From: Nostoc sp. UHCC 0702
GTDB lineage: Bacteria; Cyanobacteriota; Cyanobacteriia; Cyanobacteriales; Nostocaceae
NCBI GenBank assembly: GCA_017164015.1
Contig: CP071065.1
Location: 2,508,501-2,572,500 of the forward strand
Length of the DNA: 64,000 nucleotides
Direction of reading: 5' to 3'
Of this stretch, positions 1-6,463 are shown piece after piece. The notes under the pieces are model-generated. The model searched no databases and was not told where the DNA came from. It saw only the letters and a list, made by a program, of their open reading frames with translations. Within the stretch, counting starts at the first letter, position 1, and each line of letters starts with the position of its first letter. The translations under genes were made by a program, and so were the position numbers.

Positions 1-186
1 CAGTACAAGTGCCCAATACTTCGGCTTACCTCGACTGCGCCCTTACCTCGGCTTCGCCCTTCGGCTACGCTCAGGACAAGCTCGGCACAAGTCGGCTACG
101 CGGCAATTGAGCGAAGTCGAAATTCAGGACAGGCTCGGTACAAGTGCGAGAGTACAAGTGCCCCATGCCCCATGCTCCATGCTCAA
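1..186. other. Repeat-rich intergenic DNA
   Basis: No gene is visible. The stretch is made of interspersed motifs around CTTCGGCTACGCTC and GCTCGGTACAAGTGC, ending in CCCCATGCCCCATGCTCCATGC. The same TACTTCGGCTTACCTCGACTTCGC wording recurs near 4718-4750, so this is a dispersed non-coding repeat and not a decayed gene. Confidence 0.6.
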
Positions 187-897
187 TTAAGCGATAATAC
201 CCACCTTTCCTGTATCCAAATCGTAACGACCGCCGACGATTTTTAATTTGCCGGACTCTAGGCGCTCAGTTAAGATTTGCGATCGCTGCAACTGTTCAAT
301 TTGATATTGCACATTTGCCACCACAGCGTTTTCAACTGCATCGCCTGGCTGATTCTTGACCCTTTCCACAGCTGGCTTAATTGCTTTCACAAAAGTACCA
401 ATATCACCCAGCAGTTCTTCTGTTTGCACGGCTGCGGTGACTGCCCCACATCGCTCATGACCCAGTATCATCAACAGTGGAGTATCTAACAGAGAAACTG
501 CATATTCAATACTGCCAAGAGCTTCAGGTATGACAATATTGCCAGCAATCCGAACATCAAAAATATCACCAATGCCCTGATCGAAAACAATTTCTGCCGG
601 CACCCGTGAGTCTGCACAACTGAGGATAGTGGCAAATGGATGTTGAGCTTGAGCAACTTGCTGCAACCGCACTGGAGATTGATGAGGGTATTGAGGTCGA
701 TGCTGGACAAACCGCTGATTTCCGTCTATCAGCTTTTGCAGCGCTGCATCAGGAGTGAGGGAGTAAAGAATTTCAGCAGCTAGAGCCTGTTTAACTGAAC
801 AGAAGAAATCACTAGCAGTTATCATTACACCAAATGCTCCCATGACTCCTAACCTCAAAAAGTCACGACGCTCGATCAAATTTTTGTTTGGATTCAT
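187..897 (-). CDS. Beta-class carbonic anhydrase with Tat signal peptide
   Basis: Interconverts CO2 and bicarbonate. The zinc ligands and catalytic dyad of beta carbonic anhydrases are visible: Cys94-Ala-Asp96-Ser-Arg98, then His147 and Cys150 in GHERCGA. The N-terminus has a twin-arginine motif (ERRDFLRLG, residues 9-17), a hydrophobic stretch and an ALAAE cleavage site near residue 40, so export to the periplasm or thylakoid lumen is predicted, as for cyanobacterial EcaB-type enzymes. It is the last gene of a minus-strand operon after sbtA and sbtB, with 7 bp between sbtB and this start. Length (236 aa including leader) is normal. The family call is firm; the exact EcaB orthology is inferred. 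Confidence 0.93.
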   Translation of the reverse strand: MNPNKNLIERRDFLRLGVMGAFGVMITASDFFCSVKQALAAEILYSLTPDAALQKLIDGNQRFVQHRPQYPHQSPVRLQQVAQAQHPFATILSCADSRVPAEIVFDQGIGDIFDVRIAGNIVIPEALGSIEYAVSLLDTPLLMILGHERCGAVTAAVQTEELLGDIGTFVKAIKPAVERVKNQPGDAVENAVVANVQYQIEQLQRSQILTERLESGKLKIVGGRYDLDTGKVGIIA

Positions 898-904
898 GAT
901 TTTC

Positions 905-1216
905 TCACAACGATGCGACGCATTTTGTCGAGCGAATCTCCATCACATCCGAGATGTAACAAGTACCGCCAAACTTGTTAAGCAATGGTCTAATATTTTC
1001 TACCACAGGCTTGACGTTTTCTGGCATACAGAACGCGATAATGTAAACATTATCCAGCATCGTCATATCTAAATCTTCTGTTGTTCCTCGTAATCCTTTG
1101 CCAGCAACGTTGCGGATTATAGCATGATTATGTACACCTGATTTGTCTAAACTGTCTAAAATTCGGCTTAGTTCAAACGAATTGGCAATAATCTCTATCT
1201 TTTTAACTAAGTGCAT
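905..1216 (-). CDS. sbtB: PII-like bicarbonate-transport regulator SbtB
   Basis: A 103-residue PII-like protein that in studied cyanobacteria binds SbtA and adenine nucleotides to gate bicarbonate uptake. The ferredoxin-like fold pattern of the family is seen (KKIEIIANSFELSRILDSL; a T-loop region around residues 40-55; VMEIRSTKC at the end). Its start codon follows the sbtA stop by 4 bp, and its Shine-Dalgarno GGAGGTAA overlaps that stop, implying translational coupling. The protein ends at TKCVASL with one Cys near the C-terminus, so it seems to lack the C-terminal two-cysteine redox loop described for Synechocystis SbtB. The name rests on similarity plus the adjacent sbtA. Confidence 0.93.
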   Translation of the reverse strand: MHLVKKIEIIANSFELSRILDSLDKSGVHNHAIIRNVAGKGLRGTTEDLDMTMLDNVYIIAFCMPENVKPVVENIRPLLNKFGGTCYISDVMEIRSTKCVASL

Positions 1217-1220
1217 ATTA

Positions 1221-2189
1221 TTACCTCCAAAATAGGTTAATTACGTACATATATAACGGAATTCCCACAATAATATTGAATGGGAATGTCACTGCCAGAG
1301 CTGTAGAAACATACAGACTGGGATTCGCTTCTGGAACAGTCAACCGCATAGCTGCTGGCACAGCAATGTAAGAAGCACTGGCACACAACACAGCGAACAA
1401 CAGTGAATCTCCTTGAGACATACCGATGATTTTGGCAATCACTAACCCAATGCCTGCATTGAGTATTGGAATTAGTATGGCAAATAAAATGAGGAAAACT
1501 CCGGTTTTTTGCAAGTCTTTAATTCTTCTGGCAGCCACCAGTCCCATGTCTAGTAAAAAGAAGGTGAGAACGCCATAAAACAAGCCTTGTGTAAAGGGTT
1601 CTAATACTTTCCAACCATGTTCTCCTGTTAAGAACCCAATCAAGAGGCTACCAACCAACAGAAAAACTGAACTGTTAAGAAATGCTTCTTTCAGCACTTC
1701 CGGCCAGGAAAATTCTCGTTTTTCATCAACAGAGAATAAATTCACCAAAATTAGACCAACAATGATGGCTGGAGATTCCATCAGTGCTAAGGCTGCCACC
1801 ATGTAGCCATCAAAATTAATGCCAAGCTCACTGAGAAAGGTGCTAGCCGTAATGAATGTTACAGCACTGATCGAGCCATAGGTAGCAGCGATCGCAGCAG
1901 CATCATAAATATCCAGCTTCAGTTTCAGGATAAAAAAGGTGTAAATTGGCACAAAACAAGCCATCAACATTGCGGCTAACAGCGTCAGAACTACTTCCTG
2001 AGTAATGCCGCTTTTGATTAGCTCTACCCCACCCTTAAAACCAATTGCAAACAGCAGATAAAGCGAAAATAGTTTAGGTATAGGAGGAGGAATTTCCAAA
2101 TCGGACTTGACAAACACGGCAGCCATCCCCAGAAAGAAAAACAGGATTGGGGGATTGAGGATGTTGGATACAATTAAGCTGGCATCCAT
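1221..2189 (-). CDS. sbtA: Sodium-dependent bicarbonate transporter SbtA
   Basis: High-affinity Na+/HCO3- symporter of the plasma membrane, part of the CO2-concentrating mechanism. The protein is strongly hydrophobic with about ten membrane segments and the family-typical start (NILNPPILFFFLGMAAVFVKSDLEIP) and GFKGGVEL motif. At 322 residues it is shorter than the roughly 370 of the Synechocystis protein; the reduction is in the central cytoplasmic region around VDEKREFSWPEV. A strong ribosome site (GAGGAGGGG) precedes the ATG. It is first gene of the sbtA-sbtB-carbonic anhydrase operon. Low-CO2 induction is typical of the family, but no operator was identified here. Confidence 0.95.
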   Translation of the reverse strand: MDASLIVSNILNPPILFFFLGMAAVFVKSDLEIPPPIPKLFSLYLLFAIGFKGGVELIKSGITQEVVLTLLAAMLMACFVPIYTFFILKLKLDIYDAAAIAATYGSISAVTFITASTFLSELGINFDGYMVAALALMESPAIIVGLILVNLFSVDEKREFSWPEVLKEAFLNSSVFLLVGSLLIGFLTGEHGWKVLEPFTQGLFYGVLTFFLLDMGLVAARRIKDLQKTGVFLILFAILIPILNAGIGLVIAKIIGMSQGDSLLFAVLCASASYIAVPAAMRLTVPEANPSLYVSTALAVTFPFNIIVGIPLYMYVINLFWR

Positions 2190-2680
2190 TTACACCCCTC
2201 CTCATGCTGGTGAAGTTGGCAATTTAACAAACTTTTCATCTCAAAAAATTAAACTGTTGGTTCATGATGTATCGTGTATTGCTACCCCATGTCAATTGTG
2301 TGAAGAAGTATTTCAATTGTTAAAAGGCAACAGGTAAAGGTAGTCGAGCGAAGCAATAGTTAGGCTTGCTCAATTAATAGTTAAGAAAATAGAACTTTTA
2401 TTGAATTTTTGAAAAAACTCGCCTTCAACTCGAAAAGGCTGATTCATACTAAGTTGCCAAGAGAAATAGCATCTAGAAATGCCTAAGTAACATCTCCCTC
2501 ATCCCCCTCATCTCCCTCATCCCCCTCATCTCCCTCATCCCCCTCATCTCCCTCATCCCCCTCATCCTCCCCACTCCCTCATCCTCCCCACTCCCTGACT
2601 AAGCAAATAGCTCAAAAATCAAAGTGGATTACCATAGGCTCAGTGTACTGTTAACCTAGCAATACTAATTCGGACGGTCT
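2190..2680. other. Divergent promoter region with CTCATCCCC repeat array
   Basis: A 491-bp region between the divergently transcribed sbtA and PPOX-like genes. It must hold both promoters, although no box stands out. From about 2491 to 2597 it carries a 9-bp tandem repeat (CTCATCCCC/CTCATCTCC, degrading to CTCATCCTCCCCACTCC). No credible open frame is present. Confidence 0.6.
2491..2597. repeat. 9-bp tandem repeat (CTCATCCCC/CTCATCTCC)
   Basis: Alternating CATCTCCCT and CATCCCCCT units repeat about eight times and decay at the right end. The same motif recurs at about 34311-34360 (opposite strand) and 58790-58880, so it is one of the genome's short-tandem-repeat families. Confidence 0.85.
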
Positions 2681-3232
2681 ATGGCTAAACTTATTGACTG
2701 TATTACTGAGGAACTACAAGAGTTTATTAATGCCCAACACCTTTTCTTTGTTGGTTCTGCACCTTTGAGTCCAACCGGTCACGTTAACTTATCCCCCAAA
2801 GGATTGAATTGCTTTCGCATCCTTTCTCCTCACCGAGTAGGCTACCTAGACCTTACAGGTAGCGGTAACGAAACCTCAGCCCATCTCCAAGAAAATGGAC
2901 GCATTACCTTCATGTTTTGCGCTTTTGAGGAACCCGCCTGTATCCTGCGTCTCTATGGTCAAGGACAGACGATTTTACCGAGTTCTCCTGAATGGGACTC
3001 CTTGTATCCTCTATTTCCGCAGATGCCTGGAACTCGTCAAATTATCGTTGCTGATATCGAGAAAGTGCAGACCTCCTGTGGTTTTGGTGTACCACTCTAT
3101 GAATATCGAGGTCAACGCCAGACTCTAGTAACCTGGGCAAAAAACCAAGGGGAAGAAAAAGTACGAGAGTATCAACAAAAGAAAAATCTCGTCAGTATTG
3201 ACGGTTTACCGACTCCACTAAGTAATTCGTGA
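2681..3232 (+). CDS. Pyridoxamine 5'-phosphate oxidase family protein
   Basis: A 183-residue split-barrel flavoprotein-like protein. The N-terminal half has the FMN-binding split-barrel pattern (HLFFVGSAPLSPTGHVNLSPKG, then YLDLTGSGNETSAHLQENGRITFMF), followed by a region on cysteine/acidic motifs typical of the cyanobacterial PPOX-like group. Whether it binds FMN, F420 or haem and what it acts on cannot be read from sequence. It is a single gene bounded by sbtA on the left (divergent) and a bidirectional terminator on the right. Confidence 0.8.
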   Translation: MAKLIDCITEELQEFINAQHLFFVGSAPLSPTGHVNLSPKGLNCFRILSPHRVGYLDLTGSGNETSAHLQENGRITFMFCAFEEPACILRLYGQGQTILPSSPEWDSLYPLFPQMPGTRQIIVADIEKVQTSCGFGVPLYEYRGQRQTLVTWAKNQGEEKVREYQQKKNLVSIDGLPTPLSNS

Positions 3233-3324
3233 TTTCTGTAAAATATTGCACCCCAGAATTAGCGATCGCACTTCTGCCATAATTTGACACTATATATTGA
3301 AAGTATCTTTAATTACCTGAACAA

Positions 3325-3356
3325 AAAAACTCCATCCGCAAGGGGATGGAGTTTTT
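3325..3356. terminator. Bidirectional rho-independent terminator
   Basis: A perfect 13-bp stem (AAAAACTCCATCC at 3325-3337 with GGATGGAGTTTTT at 3344-3356) with a 6-base loop, an A-run on the left and a T-run on the right. It lies between two convergent genes and can end both. Confidence 0.88.
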
Positions 3357-3418
3357 GGAAATTGGGAATGGGGAATTGGATATGGGAATGGGAAAAAGAA
3401 GTTAGAATTTTCTATTCC

Positions 3419-3937
3419 CTATTGCCGGGTATCGGCGGGGATGAATTCCCTTATCGCTTGAATAGTCAAGCGACACAATCTTACCTTGTTAATGATGTTC
3501 GCACCCATTTTTTCATAAAACTTAATTCCGCGCTCGTTAGATACAGCTACAGTCCAATCAATCCTCCCACAACCTTTTGCCTGCGCTATCTGGCGCAAGC
3601 GTAACATTAACGCCTGACCAACTTGCTGGCTTCGATATTCAGCTATGACATATAAATCATCCAGCCAAATTCCAGGTTTGGCGAGGAAAGTTGAATAGTT
3701 AAAATGATAGGTTGCTAACCCAATAGCATGACCATCAACTTCAGCTAAAAGCACAAAAGCAAGGGGATATTCTCCAAATAGATCAATTTTTAACTTTTCA
3801 GGAGTTGCTTCTACAGATTCAGGACAGCCATCAAATTCGGCTTTCAAATGAATCAATTCCATAATGGTGGGAATATCCCTGTGGTTTGCATCTCGAATTA
3901 AAATATTTGTCCTGCTGATGTTCTTCCTATTTACCAT
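3419..3937 (-). CDS. GNAT family N-acetyltransferase
   Basis: Probable acetyl-CoA-dependent acyltransferase. The GNAT core is complete: ILIRDANHRDIPTIMELI at the N-terminus, DDLYVIAEYRSQQVGQALM (motif A, acetyl-CoA pyrophosphate loop of the Q/RxxGxG/A kind), and NERGIKFYEKMGA (motif B). It resembles the short diamine or amino-acid acetyltransferase group, but the substrate is unknown. ATG at 3937 is preferred; it overlaps the end of the upstream GST gene by 11 bp. ATG at 3952 and GTG at 3976 are in frame upstream and would lengthen the overlap. It is co-transcribed with the GST gene. Confidence 0.85.
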   Translation of the reverse strand: MVNRKNISRTNILIRDANHRDIPTIMELIHLKAEFDGCPESVEATPEKLKIDLFGEYPLAFVLLAEVDGHAIGLATYHFNYSTFLAKPGIWLDDLYVIAEYRSQQVGQALMLRLRQIAQAKGCGRIDWTVAVSNERGIKFYEKMGANIINKVRLCRLTIQAIREFIPADTRQ

Positions 3938-4595
3938 TTTCTGAAAACTCATATTGGGAGAGAATTTCTGTCTCACTCTGCGCTGCTTTGATCCACTCTT
4001 GCATTGCTGGTAGTGCCAAAACTGTTTCTACATAATCTCTAGAATCAGCATTTAATTGCACATCATAAGCTACAAACCGTAAAACAACGGGGGCAAAAAA
4101 AGCATCAGCAATCGTGAACTTGCCAAACAACAAATTACCACCACCTCCAAACTTTTGGCGTGATTCTTGCCAAATACTAGTGATGCGGTCAATATCTTGT
4201 TGTACGCCAGAAACTAAACCTTTGCCAGGGTATTTAGTACGGCAATTCATTGGCATATTTTGACGCAGATTTTGAAAACCGGAGTGCATTTCTGCACTGA
4301 TGGAACGCGCAAATGCCCTTGCAGCTTTATCCTCTGGCCACCAGTGGAGAGTCGGGAATGTTTCAGCTAGGTATTCGCAAATAGCAAGAGAATCCCATAC
4401 AGTTTGAGTATCGTGCAACAACACAGGCACTTTTCTTGATGGAGAATATTGCTGAATTTGTGAGGAAGATTCGGGAATATATAAAGGAATGCGAATTTCT
4501 TGGAATTGCAAACCTAATTGCTTCATCGCCAGCCAAGGACGAAGTGACCAGGATGAATAATTTTTATTGCCAATTACCAAAGTTAGCTGTGTCAT
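3927..4595 (-). CDS. Glutathione S-transferase family protein
   Basis: A 222-residue soluble protein with an N-terminal thioredoxin-like domain (residues 1-80; catalytic Ser region NYSSWSLRPW, cis-Pro site KVPVLL, and DSLAICEYLAE that binds the gamma-glutamyl part) and an all-helical C-terminal domain (about 90-215, TIADAFFAPVVLRF). The SSWSLRPW motif is seen in the zeta-like/maleylacetoacetate-isomerase-like group, so either detoxification or isomerisation is possible. First gene of a two-gene unit with the GNAT gene. Confidence 0.88.
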   Translation of the reverse strand: MTQLTLVIGNKNYSSWSLRPWLAMKQLGLQFQEIRIPLYIPESSSQIQQYSPSRKVPVLLHDTQTVWDSLAICEYLAETFPTLHWWPEDKAARAFARSISAEMHSGFQNLRQNMPMNCRTKYPGKGLVSGVQQDIDRITSIWQESRQKFGGGGNLLFGKFTIADAFFAPVVLRFVAYDVQLNADSRDYVETVLALPAMQEWIKAAQSETEILSQYEFSENGK

Positions 4596-4613
4596 GTTTT
4601 TAATACCTGTATA

Positions 4614-4817
4614 ATATCAAGTTCGGCTAATTACTTACGATATAGTTGGTTTGCTTGGTAATAGGTAATAGGTAATGGGTAATAGGTAATACTCAAAACC
4701 AATTACCAATTACCAATACTTCGGCTTACCTCGACTTCGCTCGGCACAAGTGCGAGAGTACAAGTTCCCAATTACCGACCTCCACAGATATCATAAGTGT
4801 TTAAACGGACATGGTAT
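4614..4817. mobile_element. MITE-like element, family A (copy A3)
   Basis: Ends are ATATCAAGTTCGGCTAATTA (4614) and CGGACATGGTAT (to 4817), imperfect inverted repeats of the ATATCATGTCCG family. The inside holds GGTAATAGGTAATGG short repeats. The same arrangement, including the phrase CGACCTCCACAGATATCATA near the right end, recurs at 33612-33823. There is no transposase gene. The right end overlaps the 3' end of the adjacent 109-codon gene. Confidence 0.75.
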
Positions 4818-5101
4818 AACTGTTCAATCCACATATATATATCAGCTTGCGAACCTGAAGAAAAAGATTTTCCTGTGGCGGGGTCGTAAGCATTCCAATA
4901 GATATTACCGTGGCGGTCTACCTTTTGCCAAACTTGTAATTCGTTACGGTCTGCTAGGAAAGTTTTGTTAATTTTTTGCCAGGTATTATACAGAAATTCT
5001 CCAAATAGTGAGCGAGGGCTGAACTTGATTTGTCTTTTATTTAGTAAGCTACAACTTATGTCTATTTCCTCTGTTTCTAAACACCTAATATCATTACTCA
5101 T
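4772..5101 (-). CDS. Small conserved-type protein with MITE-encoded C-terminus
   Basis: A 109-residue soluble protein of unknown function. The middle has VWQKVDRHGNIYWNAYDPATG, a WxxxDxxGxxxWxxYDPxTG pattern that looks like a genuine folded segment. The last residues (YHVRLNTYDICGGR) and the stop codon are read from the terminal repeat of MITE copy A3, so the native C-terminus has probably been replaced. It is divergent from the LysR gene at 5270 and could be its regulatory partner, which is inference only. Confidence 0.6.
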   Translation of the reverse strand: MSNDIRCLETEEIDISCSLLNKRQIKFSPRSLFGEFLYNTWQKINKTFLADRNELQVWQKVDRHGNIYWNAYDPATGKSFSSGSQADIYMWIEQLYHVRLNTYDICGGR

Positions 5102-5269
5102 AAAATTATTCCTGAAATTTGCTCTGTAGATAAAACAGTAGCAATGGTGGAATTATTAATCAAATCATAATTTGCATGGTTGATATAAATGGCATTTATA
5201 GATACGAGGGACGGCTGATATAATATCTCTGCCACCAATAATTCAGACTTTGTATAACCTTGATTGACC

Positions 5270-6163
5270 ATGAAACTTTCCCAACTTCGCGCCATAGTTG
5301 CAGTAGCAGAGCGTGGTAATTTTAGTGAGGCAGCTTTGGAATTGCATCTGACTCAGCCAGCGGTGAGTCATGCCATTGCTACTTTAGAAGAAGAACTGGG
5401 TGTGCCTTTATTTGCCAGAGGCCGTCATGGTGCTGTAATCACACCAGCAGGAGAACGCATATTATACCATGCTCGTCAGGCATTGCAAAATCTAGAGATG
5501 ATGCAACGGGAAGCCAACCTACATAAAGGTTTACACGGCGGACATGTGCGAATTGCTGCTTTTCGCAGTGTCGCTACTCATTTATTGCCAAAAGCGATCG
5601 CTAAATTTCACGATCAATTTCCAGAAGTTGCTGTCACAATCATAGAACGTCCTGCCTATGTTGATGTCGAACAGTCTTTGCGTGAGGGACGTGCTGATAT
5701 TGGCATTACTTATCTACCCACTAGTGATGAATTTGAGGCGTGGGAAATTCTTCAAGATGAGTATGTAGCTTTACTACCACCAAAAGCCAAAATTGCTGGT
5801 GTGCAAATCACTTGGTCAGACATAGCTGCATATTCGCCATTGACGTTTTCTTGCCTTCCTTGTGGACGAGATCTATATAACCACATCAAGAATGTAGCAC
5901 CTTTTATTAATATTGTTGGCGACATTCAAGAAGATTCTACTGCTGTTAGCATGGTTAATCAAGGACTAAGAGCAGCAATTCTGCCTCGTTTAGCAGCAGT
6001 ACCAATTCCTGCTGCTGTCCAGGTCTATAGTTTACCAATACCGTTAGCCAGAGTCATGGGAGTTGCAGTTTTAGCCAATGGTCTGCATGTACCTGCGGTG
6101 TTCACATTTGTGGAAATGCTGAAAAAATTTGATTTTTATAGTTTGGTGAAATCCAGTTATTAG
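5270..6163 (+). CDS. LysR-family transcriptional regulator
   Basis: A 297-residue regulator. The N-terminal winged helix-turn-helix is classical (LSQLRAIVAVAERGNFSEAALELHLTQPAVSHAIATLEEELGVPLF, residues 3-50) and is followed by a periplasmic-binding-protein-like effector domain (residues about 90-290). ATG at 5270 is preferred over an in-frame TTG at 5264. It resembles the CysB/CbbR-like general type, and the ligand cannot be inferred. It stands alone, divergent from the 109-codon gene, which would be the first target to test. Confidence 0.93.
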   Translation: MKLSQLRAIVAVAERGNFSEAALELHLTQPAVSHAIATLEEELGVPLFARGRHGAVITPAGERILYHARQALQNLEMMQREANLHKGLHGGHVRIAAFRSVATHLLPKAIAKFHDQFPEVAVTIIERPAYVDVEQSLREGRADIGITYLPTSDEFEAWEILQDEYVALLPPKAKIAGVQITWSDIAAYSPLTFSCLPCGRDLYNHIKNVAPFINIVGDIQEDSTAVSMVNQGLRAAILPRLAAVPIPAAVQVYSLPIPLARVMGVAVLANGLHVPAVFTFVEMLKKFDFYSLVKSSY

Positions 6164-6217
6164 CTAAGTTCAAGAGATAAATTATTTTGATTTATCGCTC
6201 ATGAATGATGACTGATG

Positions 6218-6365
6218 ATATCATGTCCGCTTGATTACTTATAAAAACCGAAGAACCCCACCCCGCGAAAGCTATGCTTTCCCTCCCCTCCCCGTGAACG
6301 GGGAGGGGTTGGGGGTGGGGTGCAATGACTGTGGAAATCATAACTAAATTAACCGGACATGATAT
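6218..6365. mobile_element. MITE-like element, family A (copy A1)
   Basis: A 148-bp element with terminal inverted repeats ATATCATGTCCG (6218-6229) and CGGACATGATAT (6354-6365); similarity continues inward as TTGATTACTTAT and ATAACTAAATTAA. The centre is a GC-rich hairpin around CCTCCCCGTGAACGGGGAGG. An almost equal copy lies in opposite orientation at 37046-37192. Confidence 0.85.
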
Positions 6366-6463
6366 GACACAAAGCTAGAGAAATTATGATGGGATAATTG
6401 TTTATTTTTCATTGCCTTTAATTGAAAATCTCAAATCCAAAATCCCAAATTGTATGAGTTGCT

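Noticed and set aside
5098..5271. 57-65 codon minus-strand frame between the 109-codon gene and the LysR gene, with an ATGA overlap
   Set aside because: The overlap is suggestive, but this is the only space for the divergent promoters, the peptide has no recognisable pattern and there is no ribosome site. Conservation in relatives would change this view.
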